Shown here: positions 21,212 to 32,107 of the stretch, piece after piece
Layout: every line of letters starts with the position of its first letter
Numbering within the stretch: the stretch's first letter is position 1
NCBI RefSeq assembly: GCF_963678635.1
Contig: NC_087069.1
Coordinates: 33,253,090-33,317,089, forward strand
Length of the DNA: 64,000 nt
Reading direction: 5' to 3'
From: Symsagittifera roscoffensis
Lineage: Eukaryota > Xenacoelomorpha > Acoela > Convolutidae
Notes under the pieces: model-generated
The model's input: only the letters and a program-made list of their open reading frames with translations
The model's database searches: none
What the model was told of the DNA's origin: nothing
Translations under genes and position numbers: made by a program

Positions 21212-21412
21212 ATATCAGAGTAAATACTTCAGATATTTTTCTGTTTATTTTCAATTATTTCGTAAGATATTTAATTTATGGGCTCGTCTGAAGTCAATTA
21301 AATTCTGCATAGTATTATCAGAGTAAATCCTTCAGATATTTTTCTGTTTATTTTTAATTATTTCGTAAGAATAAATTATACGCTCGTCTGAAGTCAAATA
21401 TATTTTGCATGG
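21212..21412 (+). repeat. About 100-bp tandem duplication
   Basis: Two adjacent copies of TATCAGAGTAAAT.CTTCAGATATTTTTCTG through CTCGTCTGAAGTCAA, differing by a few bases and one short deletion. Non-coding. Confidence 0.8.
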
Positions 21413-21668
21413 TATGTTCAATACAAAGCGGATAAAGCGTGGAGGTATCAAAAGTTCTCTCTGAGTGAAGTAGGGGTTCAAATCTGAGTAGGAGCCAGTT
21501 TTTGATCAGTTCTTTGTTTTTAAAAAAAATTATATCTGATATTGCAAAAAAAAGCTTTGTTCCATCGATTATTCAGTAATTTTTAGTACTGCAATTTTGC
21601 CTCTGCTTTTTATCTCTTATCCAGAGTGAAAATGGCAATGTACAGACTCTAATGCAGTTTTGGAGCGG

Positions 21669-21737
21669 GATCTACTTAACAACCTCCACCCCTTTCAAGA
21701 AAGGGGGGGGGGGGGGGGTTATTGTTAAGTAGATCTT
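21669..21737. repeat. Long imperfect hairpin with G run
   Basis: GATCTACTTAACAA is mirrored by TTGTTAAGTAGATC. Inside it, CCCCTTTC pairs with GAAAGGGG around a 2-base loop. The unpaired 3' arm has a run of about 17 G. It may be a foldback element or an end of a decayed transposon. Confidence 0.65.
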
Positions 21738-22028
21738 TGGAGTGTTTCGCTGAAATATTATTGAGTCATCACTGATTTGCACTGAAAACAACCCGAGTTA
21801 TGCATGAGAGTAACCATGATGTCATTGTAACATATAGTTCAAATGCGCCATATTATGTGGTTTGTTCAAGCTCTATACCTTCTCTATCAACAGCGAGATT
21901 TGAGTTGATCCAATTTCAGACTAGATGTTCGGTAGTACAAATCATTATTTTAGCAGCAAACTTAATTATATGAAATAGCATTCCGGTGGAATTTACATTG
22001 TAAGCATCATTTTCTTGAATTTTATTAG

Positions 22029-22339
22029 AACCATTTGACATTTGGTATTCTTGTAAGTAATAAGAATCAACACAACACGATGCTCTGGGAGAGTATACAA
22101 AAAGTTTTAATGGTGATTTTCGCCTGGCGACTTATTTGTGGAGTTGCAGTTTGTTACCGAAACTTCCTCGTATATCATATTCTTAAGAGGAGCACCAAGA
22201 AATCTGCAACGGACTTCGTGATTTTGTGCAACTTGTTTTCAGATGGACTATATGGGGCTCAAATGGTGTTGTCATTCGCTTTCGTTGTTATTCAGTACGT
22301 GATGGCTAAATTTGGGCTCTTTCCTGACTTCCCTTCTTG
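22029..22339 (+). CDS. Rhodopsin-class GPCR, exon with TM1-TM2
   Basis: Probable exon after TTTTATTAG at 22028. It may contain the start codon (ATG 22080, MLWES), or upstream exons may exist. TM1 is about VLMVIFAWRLICGVAVCY, followed by a basic loop KRSTKKSA. TM2 is DFVILCNLFSDGLYGAQMVL, with the LxxxD-like pattern of class A receptors. The exon ends TTG|GTAACA in phase 2, which joins in frame to the next exon at 26435 and makes a Cys. With the downstream exons the product is about 448 residues from ATG 22080, a normal length for a peptide or orphan receptor at the cell surface. Confidence 0.75.
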
Positions 22340-25300
22340 GTAACATTTATTATGATCCTCGACTTACCTAAAAAACCTAGAAAAAGTAACTTCAAAAAAT
22401 TAACTTACAAAATTGCCATGGTATGACTTTGAAAAAATGCTTTGAGGTTTTTTCGACAACTAACCATTAAATAATGATTAAAAAATTACCACCAATCCGA
22501 ATTGATATTGTTTAACAAAAGCTTTATATTGAAAAGGGCAATTCAGATTCAAGCAATTCGATCTCCATTGTCGTTATTTCGCATTAATGAGACTTTCAAG
22601 GTTGATTTCATTGCTGAATGTATCAAATCGGTATCATAAAAAGTGAGCTTCCACATGGTCTGAACATAAGACTGAACATAAAACCACAACCTCGGCCAGG
22701 GACTATATCTAGTTAGGGGGGAGGTACTTGTTTAATTGAGAAGAGCCAAGCATTGGCTAGTTTAACGGTACTGTAGTTGCACCTGTTTATAAACTTCGAT
22801 CAAAATAGATTAGTCATAATAAGAAAATAATTGAATTTAGTCGAAAAATCAAAATATACATACTGTTAAGTTTATAATTTTGTCTTATTTGACAAGCACT
22901 CGAAATGAAATAACAAGCTCTTCTAGTGGGAGTTCTTGTAGACAATTAAGTGACATGAATGGAATCATAATTTAAGGAAACACTTAAAAGAAGAAAATTT
23001 CTTCTTTTTCTCTTATATAAAGTTTTTCAATCAGCTTAATATGTTGATTAGCAGAGTGAACATATTTATCTCTGCTGGAATGAGATCCAAAACTTTTGCC
23101 CAAATATAGGTTTTTAAGAAGAGTCGCTAGTGACCTTTTTTCTGACTGTGTTTTGGCCAAACTAAGGGATAACTGTGAGTTGGTTCCTGCTCTATCAATC
23201 AAACACAAAGAGAAGAATTATAAATACATTTAAAAAGTTCTTTTTGAACCTCAATGACAAAAAATTTGAGAAATGTGCTCAAATTTGATTTTTTCAAGTT
23301 GTCGCTTATCGAATCATGTATTCGCATGAAAAAAAATATTCGTATTTTTCTCCGCTGTGCTTGTTTTAACATTTTCTAGTCTAGTGAAGCAGGTAGAACC
23401 ATAGATCAAGGTGCCAAATGCTGTTATGCTTTTTGCATGATATTTGTAGAATACGAGAAGAAACTTCACTAGCTAATTATCTCTTAATTTGTAAATAACA
23501 TCACAGAAACTCTTTAATTTTAAAACCACATAAATTAAATGATCATCAAATAGTAAATTGCTATCAACGTGAACATCTATTTATATGTAATAATTTATCA
23601 CAAATAGATATTTCCGATGGCTTTAATTTTCCAAATTACATCAATTTTACGCTTAGATGAATTAATTAATAATTTATTTGCAATAAATCAATCATTGACT
23701 TAGATTCTCTCAAAAAATTTTTTTCTAAAAACGAAAATATTTCTATTAGCCGCACAAAATGTGTTTCTTTGCTAGTCTGTCATTGTTTTGAAAAATCTAT
23801 TATATGTTTGAAAAACAAAAGAAGTTACAAGATTGATCCCTGTGGTACTCCAGTTAAAACTGGCAGACTTTTTGAGGAAAGATTATTTTCTGTAACGTCT
23901 TGACACCGATTACTTAAGTAGTTTTTCATTATTTCAAATATTGGTCCTCTGTAAACATAGCATTCTAACTTTTATTAATATCTGATGATCTAGAGTATCG
24001 AACAGTTTTTTAAGTTCATTGAAGATTGCCTGACCTCCCCCATTTTGTACGGAAACCCAATTGTTGCTTTAAAAATAGCTGCAACTTGCAAAAAACCGTT
24101 AAAATTCATTAAAATGAGGCTTTCTCGAAAGCACTCCTCAACGATATTATAAGACTTAAAGGTTTACAAGGTTCAGGCTCTTTTATCTTTCCTTTTTTTT
24201 TTAACTCAGGCACAAAATTCTGCAATTTTCAGACAATTGGGGAAGATACATTCTTTTTATTTATAGCAAAGGCTAGGTATTCATCAATGTCTGGTGAACA
24301 CAGTCTTAAAATTTTATTACTCAGAACATCATGGCAACAAAAATTCTTACTTTTCATTTGTTTAATGATTTTCGAGAATTCTTTTACATCAGTGATTGAA
24401 ATAACCATTGATCTCATTTTGTTTTGTTTTGTTTCAAGTACATTCAAGTGAGGTAATTGTTCAGAAAACTGCCTGCCATTACATGCAAAAACACTTTACC
24501 TAAAAGGCAAGGGAGGTGAATCAGTATTTGTTTTGGGTTTTTGTAAGTGTTTTAGAGAATGATAACTTGTTCTTAAAATTCTTATTTTCCACAGTGTTTT
24601 TGCATTGCGTTCTTTTTTAGCGTCTCGAAATTGTATTTCGTTCTCATTCTTTAACCTTACAAAGAAATTGTGATCGTTTTCAATTGGATTTGATAACTAT
24701 ATTTGAAAGGCCTTGTCCCTTTTGTTCAAAGTACAGCGAAAATGCTTTCTCGTCCACGTATTTTTTTTGAGTTTTTTGTATATCTCAAAATTGATCTGAG
24801 CAGACATTTATGCATGTGAATAATTATTCGAAAACGCTTTTCAGATCTCCTGTAAAACAAATGTACTAAAGTCATTGAGCTAACAGAAGAAAAACGGCAG
24901 AGCTTTTTTTTCGCTCAAAAGGTTTAGGAAATCTAAGTGTATTATGCAGCGATTTAAAACTGGTTGACGATTGCGATTACAAAACCTGGCCAAAAAAAAA
25001 TTTAAAAAAAAACTACTTACAAAGCAAAAAAATTATCAGTTAAAAAAACAGATCGAGGATTTTCTCAAGGGGTTTGGTTTTAGAAAACTTTGACAGTTTG
25101 CACCCTTTTCGGACGACCAAATTAAAAAGTTATGATGACTATAAATCTTTAAACCGTGAGCAATTTTGAAACAAAAAACAGGCGAAGAAGTCAACCAAAA
25201 GTGTCAAAGGTTTTGATCACAAAACATCAAAAATATGAATCCGGGTTGACTAAAAAATGCCAGCCATACAGTTTCCATTAAAAGAAAAAAAGATAATTTT

Positions 25301-26434
25301 ATAATTTCGTAAGCTTTATAGTCAAATCTTTATAGTCCACATCTATGGAATAAGTATCACTATCGTTTTTTCGTAAAGGGAGTTGCATGATTAGAAAAAA
25401 TAAACTATATATTTTTTAATGACTTGAAGCTTTAGATTTTTGTCTGAGAGCACAATAGAAAAAGAGTTTTCTAATACGGAAACCATAGATCAAGACCCGC
25501 CAAGATACAATACTACATTTTGACTTTTTGCTGTCTAAGTCTATGTTAATATCTAGATCTTCATCCAGACATAATTATATTAAAAAACAAAACTTTTATG
25601 TTTGGCTTAAAATTTTTCTTCAATATGAAAACTTGAATGCTTAAAAACATGCAATTTTTTGTTATATCTGCGTTTAGATTATCACATAAAATTTTCTGGT
25701 TGCAAACAAAACACCTATTTTGATTTTTTCTATTTTCGTTTGAATCTACAGTGCTGCTTTACATTATCTGGACAAAATGAACTAAAACCATCGCCAAAAA
25801 TTAGGAGATTAAAATTTTTTAAAAACTTCATAGAAACCATGTTAGGTTACAATCTTGGTCCTAATTTTTTTTTGTTTCAAAATAGCTGTAACAAAGTTTT
25901 TATAACAAAACAATGCTAAAAAAAAATTTTTCTAAAAAAATCGATCGCAATATATAGCCTGAAAAAATTCCAAAAAAGTGTCAGTTTTTTTTTCTATTGA
26001 TAATACTAATCATAATAAATTGGGTTTTTTGGAAGGAATGGAGAGGTTATATTCTGGTTGGAGCAGTGAAATAGTCGCTTTTTGCTAATGTCAATTTTTT
26101 AATTCGGCCAAATTGGCAAACACTGTTTTCCGTTTTTGCCTAACCACCACCGAATTTCCAAGTTCGGTGATGGACAGCCAAAAAACAAAACGGCATTTGA
26201 CAGCATCGAATCAAAATGTGAACGTGCGCAGCAGACAATTTTTTAACAGCCCCAAGCAAGCTAAACCCTCTCTACTTCTCCTAAATTACACTAACAAATT
26301 TATGAAAAATTTTTAAAAAAACAGACAAACCTTTTTTGTATTATGTTAATTTAAAGAGTTTGCAATGACAGTTTTGATTGAAAATTTGTAAGCCATTATG
26401 ACAGCAGCGTTCTGTTCTTATTTTTTTCTTTTAG
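22340..26434 (+). other. First intron of the GPCR gene
   Basis: 4.1 kb, containing a decayed LINE in reverse orientation. From 25000 to 26434 I see no gene or repeat worth naming. Confidence 0.6.
23250..24900 (-). pseudogene. Decayed non-LTR retrotransposon (LINE, Jockey/CR1-like)
   Basis: Minus-strand frames, interrupted by stops and shifts, carry ordered reverse transcriptase landmarks. These are IKQMKSKNFCCHDVLSNKIL (fingers), a KKKGKIKEPEPCKPLSL string, LKKLFDTLDHQIL (palm A region), and LTGVPQGSIL followed by a stop where GPLLF is normal. After that, FYKYHAKSITAFGTLIYGS matches the C-terminal 'yfa...vhS.l.YGi' part near 23400. No intact frame exceeds 75 codons. It lies antisense inside the receptor intron. 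Confidence 0.75.
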
Positions 26435-26473
26435 CCTGTCAAAAAGACTTTCAAGTTTGTGCAACAGCATATC
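26435..26473 (+). CDS. GPCR small exon before TM3
   Basis: A 39-bp exon between TTTTAG and GTAAGG, phase-compatible with both neighbours. It encodes LSKRLSSLCNSIS, supplying the extracellular loop 1 Cys region. Predicted only from splice sites and phase, not from similarity. Confidence 0.5.
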
Positions 26474-26517
26474 GTAAGGAATTTACTTATCAAAAACTAA
26501 ATGTTATCAAAATCCAG
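26474..26517 (+). other. 44-bp intron
   Basis: GTAAGG...ATCCAG. Introns this short are typical of nematodes, which is one reason for favouring that phylum. Confidence 0.5.
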
Positions 26518-26994
26518 GAATGTTGGAGTACACTTGTTCAACGGACTTCTCCTTTGCTTTGATGAGTTCTTAACTCTTTTTTCATTGCTCATGCTCTTTT
26601 TGATGACGATGAACCGCTACTTTGCAATTTTGAGTCCTCATCGGTATAAATCGGTATTCCGTAGAAGCAATATGCGTAACTTTATGATCATGATACTTCT
26701 ACTGGTAACATTCCAATTCACTATCATGTTGACGCCTTATATTTTCTTCATTATTTTCGAAGTAGATTATCTAGAACCTTCAGCTTCTGGTATAGTTTTC
26801 AACGACTTTGGATATCTTTGTTACGAATGTTGCGACTTCAAATATGACTTTCGTTTGATAAGTTATAACGTTTGGTCGCAGATCAAGATGATACTGGTGG
26901 TGCTGCTGTCTATTTTAATGGTCGTCGTCTATGTCCGGGTTTCGAATGTGTTCAAACAGAGTTTGTGGGCTCCTTTGCTCAGGCCATTTTCGAG
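26518..26994 (+). CDS. GPCR exon with TM3-TM5
   Basis: TM3 ends with MTMNRYFAILSPHRYK, where NRY replaces the DRY motif and is followed by the usual 'hP..Y' second loop. An Asp lies 18 residues before the Arg, at the 3.32 position. TM4 is MIMILLLVTFQFTIML. Loop 2 has a Cys cluster (YLCYECCDF). TM5 is IKMILVVLLSILMVVVYVRV. The exon ends TCGAG|GTGTGT in phase 2. Class A receptor; the ligand cannot be inferred. Confidence 0.85.
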
Positions 26995-27394
26995 GTGTGT
27001 TTTTTATATCCTCATTTTTGTTCCTGACCAAATTATAAAATACACGAGACTGCTCATATCAAGGATCTGAATGTTCCGGCTGCCTTTTAAGCTCTATGAA
27101 ATAATGTTTCGACTGGGTTTGAATGAAGTTCAAACTCACTTAATTTTTGAAAAAGAAAAGACAACAGATAGAACTGATGCAGATTTCCTAAACAATTTTT
27201 AACTTTTTGTTCAGGCGAGTTAAATGATGTTTAAAATCATTGGAAACTTGTCGTAAAAATGAGACAAAATCGGCCATGCTTCTTTTATATGAATAACAAC
27301 TGTTCCGACTATTTTTTGAATAAAAAATGTTTCGGCTGGTTTTTCCCAGACCAATTTCAAGTTGCTTAAATTATCAAAAAAACATATTTTCCTG

Positions 27395-27763
27395 TGCTTA
27401 AATTTAAAAAGATATTTCACCTGTGATAGTTTTTTGTAAAATTATGGGGGTTTAAAGATAGGCAACTTGAGACAATTTTCGAGCAGTTAATGCGTAAGCG
27501 GCGATTTAATCCATCTTGGAAACCAATTCAAATTGAATTGGGGCATGCTATTCATTCTAATTAATAAGTTATATTAGTATTATGTGTTTACTATATCGCT
27601 TTTGTACTTCAAATGATTTTCAAAAAATAATCAATTTTTTGCTCGTTAAATTTTTCAATGTTTTTTTTTTGGAAAATTTCATCGTTTTCTAGAAAATTGG
27701 AAATTATTAGTAGACGTTAAGGGGAAGTTGGAACATTAAAAGCGTCGCCGGTATACGAGCAGT
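27395..27763 (+). repeat. Dispersed repeat family R1, copy in intron
   Basis: Starts near AAAAGATATTT.A..TGTGAT, contains TTATGGGGGTTTAAAGAT and ends at TACGAGCAGT, like the copy at 61241-61605. Lies 245 bp upstream of element A. Confidence 0.5.
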
Positions 27764-28007
27764 TTTTTTTTCAGAAAAAATAGACCTGTAGAAAAAATAG
27801 CAGAAAAAAATAGCTTTCGTGTAGATTTTATTTTTCGAATAACGTTTGCTTTGTAAAATCAAAAAAAAAATTCATATGATGCAAGTTATAATTCGGTTGA
27901 AATTGAATTTGAACAAATTTTCAATTTTTTGAGGAAAAAAATGGTTTTTAAGAAAAACAAACTAGATCTTAAGGGTAAAATTTTAAAAACTGTAAAAACG
28001 GATGAAT

Positions 28008-28417
28008 TGGAACCTGATCTAGACTACATTTTATGATTGGATAATTTAGATATTTTACCAATGTAAAGTATTTAATATTAACCAATCATGATCCATCTAA
28101 CTAACAACCCACTTATTTGTAAGTGCTGAAGTTACTTGTAATTTCAGCACCAGAGAGATTTGAATTTAACTTAGAAATTAGTTGGACTCTCCCGAGCACT
28201 TCAGCAGCCGCAATAAACCAGTATACCCTAGATCTATTGAGCCTAGCAGAGACTAGTTAAACAACCTGAGACTAGATAGTATAAGAGTAAGATTAGGATC
28301 GGTATTAGACTAAGAAGTTGCACGAATCTATCCGGCCGAAAATAAGATAGCGTGACGAGCAGACGGTGTACCCTATCCGAAATTACTCTATGAGTTAACC
28401 AACTCGGTCCTAACTCA
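28008..28417 (+). repeat. 5' LTR of element A
   Basis: 410 bp, starts TGGAACCTGATC and ends GTCCTAACTCA (TG...CA). It differs from the 3' LTR at one position (AGTATTTAAT against AGTTTTTAAT), which indicates a recent insertion. It carries an internal inverted repeat around AAGTGCTGAAGTTACTTG / CAGCACC. Confidence 0.92.
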
Positions 28418-28419
28418 TC

Positions 28420-28431
28420 TGGTGCGATCCC
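28420..28431 (+). other. Primer-binding-site-like box of element A
   Basis: TGGTGCGATCCC begins two bases after the LTR; TGG pairs with the CCA end of a tRNA. Only TGGTGCGA is shared with element B (59966-59973), because a deletion joint follows, so the native site is better read in B. The tRNA is not identified. Confidence 0.55.
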
Positions 28432-29501
28432 AAGATAACCAAACACCACCTTCAACTACTCAAAATCCTCAAACATCTACACGAATTTCTTTTCAAGACA
28501 ATCCATACACTTTTGAAGAACGACATGCTCGTTTATCAGAACCACTAGAACCAGTTCAACGACAAGCACCTCTAAGCGAACCAACATATAACCTATACCC
28601 AACACTACCACAAGAACTAAGTAGAATAAGAAATCCTAGTCAAAACCAAAATACAGTCGAAATAAATAGACAAATTATACATCCTCGACGAAACAGAAAT
28701 TTTCAAACTCCCCGAGTTCATTTTGATATACCTCAATCCCCATCACAAAACACTCCAGAAAACCCCATTGGTATATTACCAGAAACCCCTACGCTTCTTT
28801 CACAACGTAGCACCTCAAGCCTACCATCAGATTACTTAGGTTCAACACCAACATCTGAACAAATACGTGAAAATCCCTTTAACCCCCCAAACCAGGCATC
28901 ACGACTACCATATTGGACAACACATTCATTTACACAAGGTGAATTAAATTTAGTCAATAATCCAATAGATATTTCTACGGATACAACAACATCCTCATCA
29001 CTACCAGAAACATTATCACTACCATCAACACCATCAATAAGCCAGATTTCACCACCACCTTTTAACTTAAATTTTCCAAATAATCTCGACGCCAGATATC
29101 GAGAACAATCATCAATAAATATTCCTTTAAGACTAGATTGGAATACATTTACAGCACCTCCACCATTATTTGGACAACATCAAGAAAGTAACCGCCTTCA
29201 TAACTGGGCACTTAATAGATTACAATATCGCCAAGATATTCACAACGATATCCGTGATCACAATATTCAAATACTCCAACAAAACAGTTTACAATTAAAG
29301 TTTGAAACCACAGTTAAGTTAAATAATATTACCCAACATCCCTACCCATTAAATCCACCTAACATAACAGCTCAATCACTACCACCACCGTTTATAACTA
29401 CTGAAGTAATATACAAATACGACAGATATACCAAAAACACAATTGGCTACATTACATTTTATAATCCATACTCAGGATTATCATACACATGTATATTCTA
29501 A
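28422..29501 (+). CDS. ORF B of element A: Pro/Ser/Thr/Asn-rich protein without methionine
   Basis: A 359-codon open frame with no ATG anywhere (the first codon in the open stretch is GTG inside the TGG box). Residues 1-200 are low-complexity and rich in Pro, Ser, Thr and Gln (TTQNPQTSTR, RSTSSLPSDY, SSLPETLSLPSTPS). The last 140 look folded, with a helical part (NRLHNWALNRLQYRQDIH) and a C-terminal beta-like part (EVIYKYDRYTKNTIGYITFY). In element B the same frame is 377 codons, also Met-free and intact, so it is under coding constraint and probably entered by splicing. It resembles a phosphoprotein or gag only in disorder. It overlaps the glycoprotein start by 13 bp. Confidence 0.6.
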   Translation: MRSQDNQTPPSTTQNPQTSTRISFQDNPYTFEERHARLSEPLEPVQRQAPLSEPTYNLYPTLPQELSRIRNPSQNQNTVEINRQIIHPRRNRNFQTPRVHFDIPQSPSQNTPENPIGILPETPTLLSQRSTSSLPSDYLGSTPTSEQIRENPFNPPNQASRLPYWTTHSFTQGELNLVNNPIDISTDTTTSSSLPETLSLPSTPSISQISPPPFNLNFPNNLDARYREQSSINIPLRLDWNTFTAPPPLFGQHQESNRLHNWALNRLQYRQDIHNDIRDHNIQILQQNSLQLKFETTVKLNNITQHPYPLNPPNITAQSLPPPFITTEVIYKYDRYTKNTIGYITFYNPYSGLSYTCIF

Positions 29502-31585
29502 AATTATTAATTTTTCTCCAACTCCTTTTTCTAGTAATCTCAAATCAAAACATAAACCCTTCTCCTCGTACAGGACCACAAGATTTATTAGTAACACATT
29601 ACGATTGTGAAGAAAATGAACAAAAAACACTACATAAATATGCAATAAATCAAGTATCACAATGTGAAACAGAACCACAAGCTATAGAAACCACAGATGT
29701 AATAGCAACACTCTATTCAAAAGCCCGAGCAACAACAGTTACAGGTTATAAATTCACAGCAACATTTTCCGAAAAGAAAGTACATTGTTCACAAGTCTCG
29801 AACGGAAACAAAAACCGACTTGACCATGAATCATTCTATCAGAGTAATATAGAACGTCTTTTACATCTCAATCCCGACGATTGTAAAAATGAATTACTTA
29901 GACTAAACATCACACAAAATAAAAACTCCGCAAGAAAGTTAGTTAATTTTCAAGTTTTTTCAGACTCTGTACATCAATCACAACTTGAAAGACACCAAGG
30001 ACATATAAAACTAGACGAAAAATACCCGTATAACGGCGCACACGGACGATTAACCTATGACCTACACGATAAACATTGGATACCACACATTGGTATAAAT
30101 GACCCATCAAACTGCAAAGCAGACACAAAAAATAAAGGATACCAAGAAATAATGTTTTTCGATTGGAAAATACAACTCGAAAAAATACAACTAACACGAG
30201 ATTTATCAGATAATACAATGATCTATCAAGGAATCCGATTACCTTGTAAAAATGATCAAGGTTATTGCGACCCTACAACGAGAACACAGGCAACCATTGT
30301 TTGGTTCCCCGAAGATACATGTACAACATTTCAAGTAGCAAAAATACACGCTCGTATGATAAAATTTCACGAAAAATATTTTATACAATCAATTCCATAT
30401 GAACAAGTCCATCCATCACGAAAACTAAGTTCTAATTTTAGAAACATAGACAATATAGAAAATAAATTGACACGTTTTCAAATATATCAAGAAACAGAAC
30501 TTGCATGTAAATACAGGAATCCACTTCACAGAACACAATACTCTGAAATATTAGTTGAATACGAAAAAGGATTCGACATGACCACTGGAAAAGTAAAAAT
30601 CGACCCATATGCCACAGGTCATCCTCCAAACGAAGGAACATCCTATATACCAGTTAATTTTGAAAAAAGCAACGGACAACCTGGTGGACATCTAAAACCC
30701 CATGACACCAGAAGCACACGCTTACAAGAATTATCACTAATGAATACTACTAATTTCGGTAATATCCACTATGATATTCATTTAGATATGAAACTAGATT
30801 ATACAATTAGCCGAATTTTTCAAGAAATGACACTCTCCGAATTAGAAACACTACACCAACTATGCGAATTAGAACGAACACAAATATTACAATCACTTGC
30901 ACTAGCAGTATTAAAAATACCCTATGCAGGATACTTATTATCTGGAAATAGATCAAATTTTTTAGACTATGAAGGAAACATCTTATGGTTTTATACTTGT
31001 ACTAAAAAAGTATCACCACTATACGTTTTTGAAGATAAACGATGTTATAAAAGAATCCCTATCTTTTATAAGAATAAAGTACATTTCGTGGATACACTTT
31101 CACGAAGAACCTATTTCTGGGATACCGCAGTCCCATGTGGATCAGAAAACAGCCACAATGTAGTACAACTAAACCCTGATGAAAATAAATATTATCTTCT
31201 CACTCCATATCCCACATTAATGCAATCACTCAAAAAATTTTCACCAGAAAGCATTCGCGCTATTGCTCGAAACCCAAATATAGACTTACAATCAATAGGA
31301 ATCTATTCAAAATCAGATATCCAACATCACATTAGAACACAACAATTCCAAGAATTATTAACACAAATGGACACTATACAAAGACAATCAATAGACCAAA
31401 ATTTACGCAAACTTGCAGAAACCGCAGGATTTGCCGAAATCTACACGCAAGACTATAGCGGATATTTTAAAGACATTAAAGATTATATATATCTAAACGG
31501 TGAAAAATACCGTCCCCAAGATATATCACCAATTAACATTTTTAGCTTTGTTACACTCAAAAATGAGATCCTCGATTTTCTATGA
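29489..31585 (+). CDS. Viral-type envelope/fusion glycoprotein ectodomain (stops at TGA 31583)
   Basis: 698 residues from ATG 29489, with a clear signal peptide (hydrophobic KLLIFLQLLFLVIS). A long secreted domain with 13 Cys follows, beginning HYDCEEN and SQCETEPQ. Late landmarks are a Cys pair in the WFYTCTKK...DKRCYKRI region and a loop VPCGSENS. The start, size and spacing recall the glycoproteins of chuviruses and of LTR elements that captured them; this is judged by eye and not certain. It would sit in a virion or cell membrane and mediate entry. The frame is closed by TGA just before the membrane-anchor part, which is open in the same frame at 31586-32107. In element B that position is not a stop, but the gene is broken elsewhere. 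Confidence 0.6.
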   Translation: MYILKLLIFLQLLFLVISNQNINPSPRTGPQDLLVTHYDCEENEQKTLHKYAINQVSQCETEPQAIETTDVIATLYSKARATTVTGYKFTATFSEKKVHCSQVSNGNKNRLDHESFYQSNIERLLHLNPDDCKNELLRLNITQNKNSARKLVNFQVFSDSVHQSQLERHQGHIKLDEKYPYNGAHGRLTYDLHDKHWIPHIGINDPSNCKADTKNKGYQEIMFFDWKIQLEKIQLTRDLSDNTMIYQGIRLPCKNDQGYCDPTTRTQATIVWFPEDTCTTFQVAKIHARMIKFHEKYFIQSIPYEQVHPSRKLSSNFRNIDNIENKLTRFQIYQETELACKYRNPLHRTQYSEILVEYEKGFDMTTGKVKIDPYATGHPPNEGTSYIPVNFEKSNGQPGGHLKPHDTRSTRLQELSLMNTTNFGNIHYDIHLDMKLDYTISRIFQEMTLSELETLHQLCELERTQILQSLALAVLKIPYAGYLLSGNRSNFLDYEGNILWFYTCTKKVSPLYVFEDKRCYKRIPIFYKNKVHFVDTLSRRTYFWDTAVPCGSENSHNVVQLNPDENKYYLLTPYPTLMQSLKKFSPESIRAIARNPNIDLQSIGIYSKSDIQHHIRTQQFQELLTQMDTIQRQSIDQNLRKLAETAGFAEIYTQDYSGYFKDIKDYIYLNGEKYRPQDISPINIFSFVTLKNEILDFL

Positions 31586-32107
31586 TGGCCCTACTACATC
31601 TTAGAAAAATTGACTATTTTATACGCAATGTTTAACTTTATTGGATTTCTTTTCTCACTTTTAAAAGGAATCTACAACACATGTGCTATACACACACAAG
31701 TAAACAGACAAGCAAGCGTAGCACGCATACTCTTTGCAGGATTTTTTGGAATCTTTTCTACATCTATAAACAAAATTCTTTTAGACGCACAAATAAAAGA
31801 ATATAACACAAAAATAGCAACACGACAAAATACATACGACGAAGAACATAACAATGTAGACATAACGCCAACGGCACCACAATTACCACCCCTACCAAAT
31901 AACCATCCACTATCCCTAGTCCCACGAAATTTTCGAAATTTAGCCATCACACATAATCCAAATTTTCGACTCACCACATCACAAAGTCCCATCCAACATA
32001 TAATGACACACCAGTCACAAGATGATAATACTTATGAACAAATTATTGAACAACCCCATACCACCGCTTTTCAGTCTCAAAATAATCATTTTTTTAGCCC
32101 ACGATGA
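31586..32107 (+). pseudogene. Membrane anchor and cytoplasmic tail part of the glycoprotein
   Basis: Same frame as the glycoprotein, directly after its TGA. It has two hydrophobic segments (MFNFIGFLFSLLKGI and ILFAGFFGIFS) separated by a polar stretch with NRQASVAR. After these comes a 100-residue tail rich in Pro and Asn (TAPQLPPLPNNHPLSLVP). No ATG upstream of the anchor in the usual place, so alone it is unlikely to be made unless TGA is read through. The stop overlaps the ORF D start (ATGA). Confidence 0.65.

Larger units (their letters stand above)
18870..22028. other. Non-coding region upstream of the GPCR gene
   Basis: No gene seen. It contains the repeats listed separately, C and G homopolymer runs at about 20227-20243 and 21703-21719, and a pair of CATCGAATCGATTTT strings at 19203 and 19228. 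Confidence 0.5.

Noticed and set aside
26113..26316. 67-codon plus-strand frame before the receptor exons
   Set aside because: No similarity, no splice support, and within the first receptor intron.
28422..28424. GTG as the start of ORF B in element A
   Set aside because: It is inside the TGG box next to a deletion joint, and the eukaryotic frame in element B continues upstream without it.
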